The notes under the pieces: model-generated
What the model was told of the DNA's origin: nothing
The model's input: only the letters and a program-made list of their open reading frames with translations
Databases searched by the model: none
Assembly: GCA_038380795.1 (NCBI GenBank)
Contig: CM076279.1
Location: forward strand, 5,905,001-5,969,000
Origin: Pyrocephalus nanus
Lineage: Eukaryota > Chordata > Aves > Passeriformes > Tyrannidae
Reading direction: 5' to 3'
DNA length: 64,000 nt
Shown here: piece after piece, positions 1 through 12,451 of the stretch
Layout of the letters: each line of letters begins with the position of its first letter
How positions within the stretch are numbered: position 1 is the first letter of the stretch
Position numbers and translations under genes: made by a program

Positions 1-1587
1 GCAGTTAATTCTCACAAGTTCAGGAACAGCCAGTTCTGTAACAAAGACAAATTGATGGTGACTGCAACTTGACATTTACACACAAAAAAATTGATTTCAT
101 CTGACATCTCTGTAATATTCTGCTCATCTGTCGCTCCCCTTCTTTCCCCATGTTCTGCATTCTCTCACTTGCTTATATTGACTTTTATTTAAAGCAAGAT
201 TTACTGTTGCACCCTTTGCTTTGATACTTCATGAAGACTTTTTTCCTCTCATCCCCATGCTGTCATTTCCTCTATCAGGGTTTTTCTTCTACGCCTTTAC
301 TGGGGCACAAACACCTTGCATCAACTCCTAATTAACTGAAATTACTTTCTGTGGTTACTGCATTGATCATCATACAAAGATCCTTTTTCATTTTCCCCAC
401 TTTACATTTCTATCCCACTATAACTACATTGCAGAGAAGCCAAGATAAATTACCCAGGATTTCAAAATACATTAAGTGAATTACATCCCCAGTTAGACAG
501 TGGTGGATAAATTCAGCCATCCACCAGTTCAGCAGTGGGGATAAAAAAAAAAAAAAACATTGCAAACAGGATTCTGAAGCTTCTGTAATGATTGAAACAG
601 CAGCAGCAAAGCCAGATTAAGTTCAAGAGTCAGCAGCAAAATAAATAGATCCCAGGCACCTCCACCATCAGCAGAGAGAACTGAAGCTGATTAGTTCTCA
701 TCAAGACATTGGGCTAGTTCAGATAGAGGAGTGCAGACTTGGATTTAATTTGTCTAAAACAATACTGGATTTGATGCCCAAGATTGCAGGACCAGGAAAA
801 CAGTTGTACTTACACTTAACATAGCTGGTTTGCACAGCACCTGAGGTGGAAGGAGCTCCGTGCCTCTCATGGCACGCTGGGATTTGCCCAGCACAGGGCA
901 GTGGGAATGGGACAGTTGAGATGGGATTGGTTTGTGATGGCCAGTGCCTCTCTGAGCATGGGGCTGGGCTGCCATGCAGGAGCAGGCAATGCCACCCACT
1001 GCTGTTTAAAAGGGGCTGAGATGCTCATTCGTGAGCTGATAAACCAGGATTGAAGAGCTACCGCCCATCCCACCCAGGCATGCTTTGGAGATGTTGGGAG
1101 TTTGGGCTGTATGGACCAGCTGTGGGATCCTCAGCACCACCCAGGGGGCTTTGTCCAGGCATGACAAGAATTCTTCACCCTAGTTTGTCCAGAAAAGGAT
1201 GGGGTACGCCAGGGAGGGTGGGAGCAGCATGGCTCAGACCCCTCTGCCTGTACTGCCTGGCAAAGGCTGCTGGCTCAGTCAACCCCTATCACCTGCATCC
1301 CTTCACCTTAGCAGCATCCTCAGACGCTCTTCAGATGAGAAAGGAAGGTGTCTGAAGACAGTCCTGGAAACCTCACTGAGTCATCTCTGATGCCACAGAT
1401 GTCAAAAGCAATATTATTTAAAGCAGGAGAGTGACAGGCACTGGAATTCAGGGAGTGGTGACAGGACCCAGCACTGCCAGGCTTGGGAGAACCCTTGAGC
1501 TGTGATGCAAGATCAAAGCATCTGTGCTTGCCCTCCCATCTCTGGGGCACAGATGCAGAGAGGGGAAGGAACAAGGATCTGACTTAC
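1..1587 (-). other. CACNA1G: CACNA1G intron 4 (partial)
   Basis: This non-coding sequence follows the exon 4 donor GTAAGT and runs off the window. The first 700 bases are AT-rich with no gene. It contains a 15-base A-run at 543-557. No further channel exon is found here: the expected next exon (S4-S5 linker and S5) is absent in all frames. Confidence 0.9.
543..557 (+). repeat. Poly(A) tract, 15 bases
   Basis: Fifteen uninterrupted A within intron 4. Confidence 0.95.
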
Positions 1588-1685
1588 TGGGGACCCTGTT
1601 GATGGCCCTGAGCGGCCGCAGGACGCGGACGGTGCGGACAGCAGAGAAGCTGACGTTCTGCAGGTCCAGGGAATACTCCAGCATC
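1588..1685 (-). CDS. CACNA1G: CACNA1G coding exon 4: S3 end and S4 voltage sensor of domain I
   Basis: The 98 bases complete Gly163, encode residues 164-195 and leave one base of codon 196 (a Ser, if the next exon starts GC as expected). The sequence [16 protein letters not shown] forms the end of S3 and the S3-S4 loop. [16 protein letters not shown] is the S4 voltage sensor, with arginines at about 180, 183, 186, 189 and 193, the regular three-residue spacing of gating charges. The acceptor is TTTCACAG|G and the donor is A|GTAAGT. The exon is the best discriminator of the alpha-1G paralogue in this window. The next exon lies beyond position 1. Confidence 0.97.
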
Positions 1686-2639
1686 CTGTGAAAGACACAA
1701 ACACAAGGATCTCATGGAGAAATGTTGGATTATCAAACATTATAAAGCAAACATTAAATGCCAACCGCTCACAGAGGGACTTGTTACTGCATCTCTCCCA
1801 TCAGGAAAGTTTGCCAGAGGAATTAATTAAGGGTTGTTTGCGTATCAGAATAAAGTCAGTGAGGGAGAATGTGATACAGCAGCTCACACAGCCACAGATC
1901 TCTCTCTCATCTGGTCTGATTACTGTTTTTTTGCACAGGGCCAGGCAGAAGCTTCTGAAAATCCCTGTATGCCATTTCCGGACAGCCCTGTTTTTAACAA
2001 CAATTTTACAGATACCTTAACAAATCTGAGTTCATTGTGCTGAGCAGCACCACAGCTCAGAAAAGAAGAGGTGCATCCCATGGTGCAGACCCTTCCATGG
2101 GACACAGGACATGAGCAGCACAAGACACTGAGCTCTGCTACCTCTGCCCAGCAAAGACCATTGGCAAGTGGGACCGAAACTGATGACACTTGTAGATATC
2201 AAACAGAGTAAAACATGAACCAAGGAACCTCCCAGTGCTCCTACATGGTGTCTGAGGGGATTATTTCACAACTCAGGACATGGAGGTCCAGCCTTCACAG
2301 GACTTAGGATGCAGCTGGACTGCTACAAGTCAAGTCCCTGGGGTGCCCCAGCACCATCTCACTTCTCACGGCACCTTTGCTCAAGCACAGCAGGGCCATC
2401 AGTCATGTCACCTCCAGGACTTTTGTCTCTGGTTATGGGAAGACCCAAGAGCTCTGTCTAAAAGCATTCTTGAAGAGGCACAGCCAGGCAAAGGCTCCCT
2501 GCACAGCCAGGTTCCTGCTGCCACAGACAAACACAGGATATTAATCTCTTCCAAAAAATATCAAGTTCCATCTCAAAACTAGCTGGCTGGTTCCCTCCCT
2601 CCGACTCTGATGGTTTGAAGACTAACTTCAAGCCTGAAT

Positions 2640-2870
2640 TTATTCAGGACAAGCTCATATCCATTCATTTTTATGGCAGTGCTGTCTTTTAAGTAGCTTC
2701 TCTAGCTGTTATTTGTCCCTGATGTTTACCCACCCATGTATTTACAGAAGACAAATCACATCTCCTCTCAGCCTCTATTTTGAAAAGCCAAACAAACCAA
2801 GATCTTCCAGACCCATCTTGCAGACAGGCTCTTTGCTTCCCAGTCACAACCTTTCTCCACACTTGCCCTG
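2640..2870 (-). repeat. Old CR1-like fragment
   Basis: The stretch with CTTTTAAGTAGCTTCTC, then CCTGATGT...TATTTACAGA, then CATCTCCTCTCAGCC and AAGCCAAACAAACCAAG resembles the reverse complement of ancient amniote CR1 3' regions. It is diverged and has no clear ends. Confidence 0.45.
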
Positions 2871-5800
2871 GCCTGAATTAATCTCACCTGACTGCACATC
2901 AAGCTTTTGGAGGAGACTTTGCTGACACCTTGCACTGAGGCATCAGTGCTGCCCCCTCCGTCCCTGCTGGAAATCCTGCAGGATCCATCAGTGCCGTGGT
3001 GGGCTCAACAATAACATCAACATGTTCCTCTCTGTTTGGCTGACACCCACAGCAATGGGATAGTCCCAGAAGATGGATGTTGGACAGGCACATATGGATG
3101 GTAGGAATTTGTTCTCAGCCTCTGGCCAGACAGGAGGGCATCATGTCTACGAAATCCCACCTGGCCCAAATGAACAAAACCAGCCCCTTCCTTGCTGCAC
3201 AAGGCTCACCACATCGGGCCAGCTTTGGCTAAGCTAAGGAGAGGGGCAGTGATTTTCCTGGATTTAATGTCTCTCAAGTTTCACTCACTGTTTGAAAGGA
3301 ACGTTTCTGTATGGTCAGCCATATTCAGGTAAAAAGCCCATGTAAAACATACAGCTTTTCTTTCATCCATTATTAAAACAGATGCTGCCAGAAAAATTCC
3401 GAGCAGCACATGGTTATTTCCACCAAGAGAAATCATTTTCTGATTAATGACAGCTCCAGACTCACTTCCAGAGATACGTGTGCTTGTAATCTGCAAAGGA
3501 CGTGCTGTAAAATGCATTTTGATTTAACATATTAAAGAACTATTATAATGCCAAATTTAAAGAAACAAGCCAAACAACAACCCAGAGGCTTAAGCAAACA
3601 CTTGAACACTAAGACCAAGACCAAGCAGGTGTTCTCCTGCTTTTGTCTCCAAACACTGCTGCTGTTATAGCACTACAAGTTCAGCCCCAGACGCAGACTA
3701 CAGGATCCACAACCTGCTGGTAACCAACAGCTCCAGTTCCCTGAGAGAACCTAGCACTAGAGAAAAAAATGTCAGTAGAACTCAATCACCAAGAAGTGAG
3801 TCCACTGAGATTACCAGTCCCCAGCTCTAAGGTCATTTCCCAAGGCAGCCGGATGCATGGGAGGAATCAATCCACATCCCTGGCAAGGGAAGATACCCAG
3901 GGAGAGCAAATGTCAGGATGTCACCAGCTGGTGAGGTGACAGGTACATTTAGCAGCATATACAGCATTTATACATTGGAGATCTGCAGTGTAAAAGGCTC
4001 CTGATGAAGCTTCAATTCAAATGTCATCTCTGCTCAGAGGGGAAAGCGCGATGCCTGTCAACGCCGCTGCCACCGACTTGGTGCCCAGCCAAGTTAAAGG
4101 CTCAGAAAGATACTCAGCATTAAATAGGATGGATTCACAGCAAATGCTGAGGCTTGTCAGAGTGATCAGCAACCCCCGATTGCTGGAGTTATTCAGAAGG
4201 AAAGCGGAAATATTTAGGACTTTCTAAGAATAAAAGTGGAGCATCTGCAAAGCCAGACGTACAACGGGCTGGTGGTGGGATGCAGGGAGGGAGCTGATGC
4301 AAACCTTTGGCAAACGCTTCTCCAAGCAGGAAAACTCCCAGGACTCAGCAGACAGGCACAAGGGATGGCTCAGGATGGACCAGGCAGCTGAAATTCATTC
4401 CTGTTCTGCCTGGAGATAGAGAGACTAGGAGCACACTGGGGTTTCTTTCATATAAAACCCAAAGCATTGGGAAGGATCTACTGTGCACAGTGCCAGGCAG
4501 CACCCCTGCCTGAGGCAAAGGGCTCACAGAAGCGATGCTCAGGGCATCACAGGAGGGGTAAGGGGCTATGCTTATGCAGAGAGCCTCTAACAGAGCACAG
4601 AAATTAAAGCAAGTCCTTCCCACACCTAGCCAGCATCACTTCTCCAACTCACCCTGCTCTCAGTCCTGACTCTGCTCCCATCCCCCGGATCACTCCCGCT
4701 CAGGAATCAGAAGATGGTGTGAAGACTCAGCAGAGTCATGCAGCAAGTTTGTGCTGAGCGTGCTTTCCGAGGAAAACTTGAACTCTCCCCTTTCACAGCT
4801 GGGTGCTCAGGGTGCTGTACAGCCAGGGCACGTGGCCAAGGTCACACGAGGAACCTGTGGCAACGCAGCAAAGGCTGCAGAGAGGGCCACCCCCGAGACC
4901 TGCCCACCCTCTGCCCACACAGAGCCACCACGCTGCCGGCCAGAGATAGGCTCAGATTTATTCAGCGTTAAAAAGCTTCCAAAACCGGGCATGTAGACAC
5001 CCTTTATCTACAAAGCGCAGCCATCAGTGGGTGATATTAAGCCATCGGTACTGGAAAACACAAGGGGAAATTATTTAGGCAGCGCTGTGTCTTCAGAAAG
5101 CTGGAATGAGGTTTCCTCCTGGCTCTCGCCAGCTTGGCCGCGCTCTGCTTTCACTCAGGGGCTGCTTTCTGAGCCTCGCGAGTTTCGTCTCGTTCGTGGG
5201 TGTTGCTTAATTTTAAAAATACTCATTTTAATCAATCTGAACAGAAGAAAAAGAATAGCACTGGAGGGAGCATGAACCCCGTAGCCTGCTGGGTCTGGTT
5301 GCACTGTATGTCCCAAACCAGGACACTTGACTAATGAGGCTTTTGAATTAGCAGCAAGTTCAGCCAAATAACTGAAAGAAACTAAAGAATACCTTTAAAA
5401 AAAAAATCCTAAAACTTGAAAAAAAAAAAGCCAAGGCTTTTCACAGGTGGGCTTGAGTCAGCTCAGCTGTGAGGGAGGCTGCTGAGGGGTTTCTTTTACC
5501 CAGCAGGTTCCTGTGAGTCAGGGACGCAGCTTGCTCGGGATGCTCTGCTCCGAAGGCTGCGGGAAGGCGGCACGGAGCCGAAAAGAATCTGCAGCCGTGG
5601 GCTTCATCAGTCCCCAGGTCTTGAATGCTCTTCATCCTCCCAAAAGCAACTTTAAGCATTAAATTGCAAAGCTCAGCCCCAGATATTGAACTCCTGGAGG
5701 TTTGTGATTATGAGTATTGGCTTGATGTTGTTCTGGCACTTCAGAGCAAAAAAAAAAAAGGCACCTAATTTGGGATTAGTCAGGACACAGTGGGGCCTGG

Positions 5801-5913
5801 GAAGAGGCTCCCAGCTTCCAGGACACTCACATCCATCCTGGACAGCCCAGAAGAGGGGCAGCAGGTTTAGTGCAGCTTTTCTTGTGGCTCAGAGGAGCTG
5901 TGGCTGCACAATC

Positions 5914-5958
5914 GGGTAATTGCGTGTGCAAATCGTCTGCTTACACGGGCAATTACCC
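5914..5958. repeat. 10-bp perfect inverted repeat
   Basis: GGGTAATTGC at 5914-5923 and its exact reverse complement GCAATTACCC at 5949-5958, with a 25-base spacer. A further TGT/ACA pair inside extends the potential stem after a small bulge. Confidence 0.85.
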
Positions 5959-7061
5959 CCTGGTGCTCAGAGTGCCCGGGCAGAGCAGAGAGCACCTCAC
6001 TGCCACCTCCCAAAGTGCTGGTCCCTCCTGTGACAGGGATCAATACAGGCAGAAGGGATGAAAAAGCAACATTTATCCTGCCTTTCTGTTAGTTTTATAT
6101 GGGTTTTTTTAAGGGATGAAGGGAGTAATACACAGGGAAAGAACAGCCTTTGCCCGCAGTGCAGGGGGAGGCTGCAGCAGGGGCTCCTGTAGGCACTCCC
6201 ACACCAGCACCTTTTTCCCCTGTGTTTGAGTTGAAACAGCCCCTTGATCAGCCTCATACAGCTGAAGTGCCCTCCAGAGGAACCCTGCCTGCCTGTGGAG
6301 CGATCCAGCGCTGTGGGGTGAAGGCCACGTGCTGGAAGCTTCACCCAGAGCACCCAGCAGGAAGCTTGTTCTGGCTGCTGCAGCCATGGGATCACAGATC
6401 CCTGCAGAGACCCATCTGGCACCACCGACCTCATTCTGATTTCTGAGCTAAAGAGATTTTCAGACCCCACATCCAGGTTTAGATGGAGCAGGGATGGAGT
6501 GGGGGAATGCGGCATCCCGTTCTCTCCTGTCACCTGTGAACACAGCAGGCTTTCTGCAGCCTATTTCATCCTTGAAATTCAGCACTCAAAACCAAGAGGG
6601 AGCAAGGCGTTTTTAAGAGTTGTTTATGAAGGCTTCAGGGGAGTTCATTGTTTAATACAACCTTCAACAGAGAGAGAAAAATCATAACAAACATAAGAAG
6701 TGTTCAGGAAGCAAAAAGGAGTAGTGTCTGTTCTTGCATAAAGCAGCCTGCCAACCACCTCCAGCCCCAGCTCCTATCCAATCCTAAGCAAAATATTCCA
6801 GAAGTGTTTAACTTTCCTACAAAGTCTTTGAAGAGGCTCGTTACCGTTACAATGAGCAAAGCACAAACAAAACTCCGCAGCCTTGGCCAAACAACTGACT
6901 GAGACAGGAGTAGCCACAGACCTGCACAGCTCAAATAGGGGATGATGCAGAGCCCTGCTCAGGGTGGGGGGGGAGCAGGAACGTGGGCATGTTATCCCTT
7001 GGTGTAAAGCTCTCTCCAGGGGAAACAATTAACCATTGGGGATTTTCGGTATTTTGGGGAT

Positions 7062-7167
7062 AGAATCATAGAACAGAATCACAAAATCTTCTGAGCTGGA
7101 AGGGAACCACAAGGATCAGAGTCCAACTCCTGGCTGGCCCTGCACAGGATAATCCCAAAATCACACC
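7062..7167 (-). repeat. CR1 retroposon fragment (3' end)
   Basis: The plus strand begins ATAGAATCATAGAAC and then has CTGAGCTGGAAGGGAACC and a GTCCAACTCCTGGC-type stretch, the reverse complement of a CR1 3' terminus with its ATTCTATG-type octamers. The copy is strongly 5'-truncated, as is usual for CR1, and abuts a 19-base T-run. Confidence 0.85.
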
Positions 7168-7186
7168 TTTTTTTTTTTTTTTTTTT
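7168..7186 (+). repeat. Poly(T) tract, 19 bases
   Basis: Nineteen T directly beside the truncated end of the CR1 fragment at 7062-7167. Confidence 0.95.
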
Positions 7187-7739
7187 GATGAGGATGGCCT
7201 AAATTCCAATTCGGTCCACAGGGATGCAGAAGTTCAGAGAAGTCCTTATCTCACCAAATCCAAACAAGCTCATGTCCTGCAAAATGTGGGGCTGAGATTG
7301 GCTCCAGCTGAACAGCAGGGAGATCTCAGTCTGTGGCCATACTCCTCCACACACTGAGCAGAGAGGAGGTCCTTGCACCCTGCCTGGAGGAGTGTAGATG
7401 CTGGGTCCCATTCTGGACAGGGAGATGTCAAATCAGGGCACATCTCCATCCCACAATCCTGATTCACCAGCCCAAGTCTGTTAGCACTAAACTGAAAACA
7501 TTTCTGCACCTTTCTGGATGTAAGCAAGCATCCACACTCAGTACATCTGCATCTTACGCTGGGAGAGGTCAAAATTATATTGAATCATCTCCAGAGGGTA
7601 AGAGCTGCTTGCAGTGCCTGTTAACCTTCAAAGTGTTCTCTTATAAGCAAACTTCCCCCCCACCTCTAAATCCTCTCCTTTAAAAATAATGCAATACAAT
7701 TATGCCATTCATGACTTTTTTTTTTTCCTCCCCTTTTCC

Positions 7740-7980
7740 CCCCACACAAGTCTGTAACCTACAGCCAAAGGCACGTTTCACTAAGCAGAGTTCTGATAAT
7801 ACAGCACTATTCTCATCTCCGGCAAGTTCTACTGTAATTACAGAGATGTGTTGCAGACATTACACACTCTACAATTAGCACTAATTGCATTACATTGTCA
7901 CAAAGAAGTCATTTACTCTCCGTGAGCTCATGAGATTGGTCTGGACAGTTTAACAGAGCTGAGAAGTACTTAATGGCATC
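7740..7980. promoter_or_regulatory. Candidate intronic regulatory block with homeodomain-type motifs
   Basis: The AT-rich block contains the palindrome GTAATTAC (7834-7841) and the paired sites CAATTAG-CA-CTAATTG (7872-7887). Such symmetric TAAT sites are typical of homeodomain-bound enhancers. Function and conservation are inferred, not shown. Confidence 0.35.
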
Positions 7981-10900
7981 CCATGGAAGTGGCCGGCAGC
8001 AGGAGCAGGCACAGCACCCGAACAATTCTCCCAAGAGGCAGATTTGGGGCAAAGATGCACAAAGAGCTTTATCCACAGTGATAACCTCTGTCAGGTCTAG
8101 AAAGTTCTCAAAGAATGGGGAGGAGGAAATACTAGAAGGTTTTGGGGGAGGTTTTGAAGCCTGTCCTAGACTGGTGGTGGCTGGGAAGGATTTCTATGGA
8201 TGCTGTGCCCATGGGAATGTACAGCCCCAGCACGTAGCATGTCCCACATGCCCCCTGGCACAATATGCTTTTCACACCTGATGCCCCACAGGCACAGTTT
8301 GCTGCTTCTCCTCTTCCCCTGGCATCACTTTCTGCAGCCTATGCAAAGGGAGCTGGCAGGGAAAGCAGAAGAACAGGAACCCAGGGTCCTGCTGGGCACT
8401 GGGGAGCCCACGCTGTACTGCTGCTCCCCTTCTTGTATGTCTTGCACATAAAGGGCAGAGAAAAAATGCGAAGGCAGAAACAGAGATGCTTCGTTATCAC
8501 CAGGACCTCAGGCTCTTCCCTTGGCATTTCACTGGGGAACCTGGTTCAAGTCCTTACGTAAAACCTACATAAGAACGTGACTCACTTTATCTGGTATCTA
8601 AGCAAACACAGATGGGTTTTGAGGATTGCCCTGGCACACACTCTCCAGGGCCCCAGGTTGGCTCTGGCCCCCTTCCTGACACCACACAATTGCTCAGAAG
8701 CAGGATACCTCCCTGTCAAGCTCGGCTTATCCCTTACTCCCATGCTCTGCTGTAAGTACTATGGGTTGGGTGCTCCTTGGGGCAATTTGCCCTATACAGG
8801 AACCACAGAGCTGCACAAAGGGCTACCTGAGGAATTTCCCTCCATCTGGTTGGGATTTGACCTTGGAACACTGTTGTCTGTTATCACTTATAGTGTTTTT
8901 TACCTATGTCTTAAGTCTAGTAATGGGCTTGAGTCCCTTTTTTTCTCTGCTACAAGAGTGGCCCACTCCTGCAGCCTCTTTGGCTTTCCCTGGCACTCAG
9001 TGGACACACCAGGACTGCAGCAATTCTCTGAGCAGGAAGCAGCACTCCTGGATAGACAGGCTAGGACTGGAGGAGAGAGCAAGTGCACGAAAGGGAGCAG
9101 AGAAAGGGCGGACTAGGGGAGGAGAGGCTCCGCTTTGTACTTAAATCCAGTTCGATCCTTTGCCAGCCGAATTGGTTTTGACAGGACCCAGATGGGAACA
9201 GTTCATGCACATGAAGGAGAGAGCCATCACTCAGAGAGAGGCAAAGCCGACCTGGCAGGAGGCACGAGAGGGGTCAGGCTGCTGGGCTGCAAAGCCTCTG
9301 CAGCAAACAAATGCCTCCAACGCGCCAAGGAGGAGGTGGAGAGGGAGGGAGCTGCTGCAGAGGCGGGGTTGGTGCCATTGAACGGCTCTGCCCAGGAAGG
9401 AGGTGTCTCTCGTGCACTCAGAAGCCTAGACAGGTGCAGTAGATGGGCAGGAGGTTTGATGCTTGCCTAAGCAAAGAGCAGTGATATTTCAGCATAGGAA
9501 TTAGGATGGTCTCTGCTGATGTCGCTCCACAGTGAACTCCTATCACAGTGGGGTCTCCACAGAAGCACATCAGGGGTAACTCTATCTCCAAAGGTTTGGC
9601 AAGCTCAACAGGCAAAGCCAGCACCAGGCTGGGAGGGGAAGGCAGCATCACCCTGGGGCAGTGGAGCTGGGAGCAGCCCAGCAACCACGACCATGCCTCC
9701 CCAAGGCTCCCCAGGTGGGATGTCTGACCTTGCCTGGGTTTGGGCTCTTCACCGCACTTAATTCCACTATAAGACATTATAAACCAGGAGAAACAAAGAA
9801 TACACACGGTGTCTTAGCAGGCTCCAGCCCTTGGTTGTGCTGCTGGTGTCTATAGCCCTAACAGAGCCAATAGGACCTCTTGTCCAGTGTCCCATCACTG
9901 CAGTCTTTAACATTGCTCAGACACATCAGGAAGAAACATTGAGCCTCCTCCTGTACTGAGGCTGGTTGAGCTGGAAAGCAGGAGCTTGTGGCCTCGTGCA
10001 GAAGATGGGTTTAAAGGGACACTTACAGCTCCTGGTCTTTCTGCTCTCCATCAGTTTTGGTCTGAGACTCGCTGCATATTTTGACCTCTGCAGAAATGAA
10101 TTTTTCAGGCCAAGGATGCACTGAGAGACCTGGCACCTCCTTATAGGTTTTACTGGACCACTGTTTTGTTCCCCTTAGCTGTCTGGCAGGGTCTGTGCCA
10201 TGTCCTCACGGGGCTAGTGATAGACCATAAGCAAAACTCACCAAGGTGTTTCCCCCTTCTTGGGGCACACTAAACCCACGCCAGGCAAACAAACTGGGAA
10301 GGGCCCCTGCTCCTTTCCAGGAAAATCCAGTAAATTTAATCTCTAGCTCTATCAAAAGAGGAAAAAAAACCCACTGTTTTCCCAAAAGTCTTGGGGCTCC
10401 TGAGGCAGGGAGGGGAGGTGAGGGCCAGCAAGAGATTCATGTGTCAAAGAAACTCAGCTCTCTGGCCAGTGGCCAAGGACTTTTCATGTGGATTTCCAGC
10501 CTCCGCCAGGAGACTCTCGGGTGCTGGAAGAGCCTTTAATTCAAACCAGGTGCCTCTAAAAGGAAAACACTCCAAAAGGCAAACTTGGTTGCTTTCCCTC
10601 AAACTAAAAAAAAAAAGAAAAGGTATATAATAATGAGGGCAATCGTGCACATTTCAGTAAATGATCCTTCCTGGCACAGCATTCTGTGCTTCCAACCGCC
10701 CACTCCAGCAATGGAAACCAAAACCATCAGTGAGTGGGCTGGAGGGAGAAGAGCCAAGCACAGTGCCCAGCACCCAGTGAAGTGCCCCAGGGCATGGGCT
10801 GGCCAAAATCCACCACAAACAGCTTTTGTCACCCTGCTCTGCCCCCTCCATGAGCTGACCATCAGCTCTACCTCAAGTCACAGAGAAGACCAGAGGGGTG

Positions 10901-11068
10901 GCTGCATCCCTGCTGGGGAGCTGGGATGGACAACACCGGTGGCACTGACACTCAGCCAGCCCCCAGCCTTCAAACCTGCTGCTCCCCCAAATCCAGTGCT
11001 TGCCCAACCATGCCATAAATAACATCAGAGAGGCACAGGAAGAGGGGGAGCTGCCACGCTGCACTTAC

Positions 11069-11202
11069 CCTGCGATGACAATGAAGAAGTCCAGGCGGTT
11101 CCACGTGTCTCCCAGGTAGCATTTCTTCCCAAAAATGCCCAGTGCGATCATTTTGACGATCATTTCCACAGCAAAGAAGGCAAAGATGAAATCGTCGAAG
11201 CT
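11069..11202 (-). CDS. CACNA1G: CACNA1G coding exon 3: domain I segments S2 and S3
   Basis: The 134 bases encode residues 119-162 plus two bases of Gly163. S2 is [21 protein letters not shown] (about 120-140), with Glu131 and Lys135 in the charged positions that face the voltage sensor. S3 begins near [13 protein letters not shown] (151-163), with Asp156 as the conserved counter-charge. The linker [11 protein letters not shown] is typical of T-type channels. The acceptor is TTTCTTTTGCAG|AGC with a good pyrimidine tract. The donor is GG|GTAAGT, a perfect consensus. Differences from the mammalian sequence as recalled are conservative (Ile for Val in S2). Confidence 0.97.
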
Positions 11203-11707
11203 CTGCAAAAGAAAGGAAGGGAAGAGAGATGCTCCTGCTTGCTTGCACTGGGGGAGGGAATTAAGAGACCCAGGTCCAATAAGGTCTCCTTGTGCACCAC
11301 CAAGAGCCAAATCCCTGGGCAGAGGCTGCGCTGAGAGCAGCTTTGTGTCCTCCCCCAACCCAAGCAGCCCAACAGCACCCACAGTGCCAGGATAAAGGGA
11401 TATGTGTATTTTGGGCTCTGCTTTCACTGTACACTATACAGATGTACACTCTACACGTGGTTAACCCCTCCCAAGCACTCCAGTCAAGGCTTGGCTACGC
11501 TGGGGCTGGCACAGCCTCAGAGGGGCTTTGCCTGATGACACCACATGTTCGCACCTAAACACCAAAATCGGCATTTTTGAAGTGCTGATGGGACAGCCAG
11601 CGCAGCAGGGCCATCCTGGGACACAAGTCCACCTGTTCAGCTTGGTCCTTCCCGCTCCACGTGAACCCAAGGCTGCTGTTCAGCTCCCAGCAGTGTCGGG
11701 GCCGTAC
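11203..11707 (-). other. CACNA1G: CACNA1G intron 2 (505 bp)
   Basis: A short ordinary GT-AG intron between exons 2 and 3. The donor is GTACGG, and the acceptor TTTCTTTTGCAG has a clear pyrimidine tract. Nothing else is seen in it. Confidence 0.96.
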
Positions 11708-11819
11708 CTGGAGGATCCTGCAGCGCGGAGAGTCGCAGGCGATGTCCTCGCAGGGGTGGAACATGCCCAGCGTCACACAGTTGAGCAGGATCACCAGCAT
11801 GCTGACCCTCTCGAACCAC
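11708..11819 (-). CDS. CACNA1G: CACNA1G coding exon 2: domain I segment S1
   Basis: The 112 bases complete codon 81 (Pro) and encode residues 82-118, starting [20 protein letters not shown] and continuing [17 protein letters not shown]. The first part is the hydrophobic S1 helix of domain I (about residues 86-101). The second is the short extracellular S1-S2 loop with its conserved cysteines. The acceptor is TGCAG|GTGGTT, preceded by a U12-type branch element. The donor is CAG|GTACGG, an ordinary U2-type site, in phase 0. With exon 1 the junction reads CNPWFERV, the expected family sequence. Compared with the mammalian protein as recalled, only conservative changes such as His for Arg after GMF are seen. 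Confidence 0.96.
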
Positions 11820-11840
11820 CTGCACGGCACCCATCAAGGA
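11820..11840 (-). other. CACNA1G: U12-type branch point and 3' splice site of intron 1
   Basis: The minus strand carries TCCTTGAT at 11840-11833, matching the minor-intron branch consensus TCCTTRAY. The presumed branch adenosine is at 11834, 15 bases before the first base of exon 2, within the narrow spacing typical of U12 introns. The intron ends GTGCAG and has no strong pyrimidine tract between branch and AG, which also fits the minor class. Confidence 0.92.
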
Positions 11841-12396
11841 GGCAACAGACCCAGAGGAGCAGAATCAGAAGGTTCCTCCCGCTTTCTAAGGCCAGGAGCA
11901 CGGCAGCTTCCCTAGGCTGGGCTTTACCTGGTTCTGCACGTTTAGATGCCTGCACGGCAAAGCAACAGTGTGTTCTCCCCACGCTGACGTCGGTGGCTAC
12001 AGCTAATGGGAAAACCACTGTAAAGTGCAAGTTGCACAGCAAGAGTGCCGAGTGCTGCTGTGATGGATTAAAAAATTAAATTAAATGAACGATATCAACT
12101 TTTAGAAGAAACTAAAAAACCCCACACCGTTAATTTCCTCTCCTGGCATTTTACGAAAAAGCACTTTAACAACATTACAATTTCTATTAACCATGTCACA
12201 GCTTACCCCAGGGGCATTTCCCTAAAGCCACTGCTTGAACTTTCATTCCCAGTCCAAATTAAGACTGCCAAAACCATTAATGAACTGCTTAAAAGCCTTA
12301 AAGTCTGTGAGGGCCAGCAGAGCCCATTCTCTACCCTGTCTGCTGCCTCTTGGAGCAATTCTAAAGAGCTGAGCTGCTGGGACAGATGTTAAATGG

Positions 12397-12451
12397 TGCT
12401 ACTTTTGGGGCAGAATAAAGTGTGCTCTTACTTTGGGGGCAGAATAAAGTG
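12397..12451 (+). repeat. Imperfect tandem duplication, about 28 bp
   Basis: GGGGCAGAATAAAGTG occurs at about 12406 and again at about 12436, each preceded by a similar ACTTTTG/ACTTTGG segment. Confidence 0.8.

Larger units (their letters stand above)
1686..11068 (-). other. CACNA1G: CACNA1G intron 3 (9.4 kb)
   Basis: The intron starts with GTAAGT after exon 3 and ends TTTCACAG before exon 4. It contains an old CR1 fragment (about 2640-2870), a CR1 3' end (7062-7167) followed by a T-run (7168-7186), a 10-bp inverted repeat (5914-5958), and AT-rich blocks near 3270-3560 and 7740-7980 that look like candidate regulatory elements. The rest shows no recognisable gene. Confidence 0.93.
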
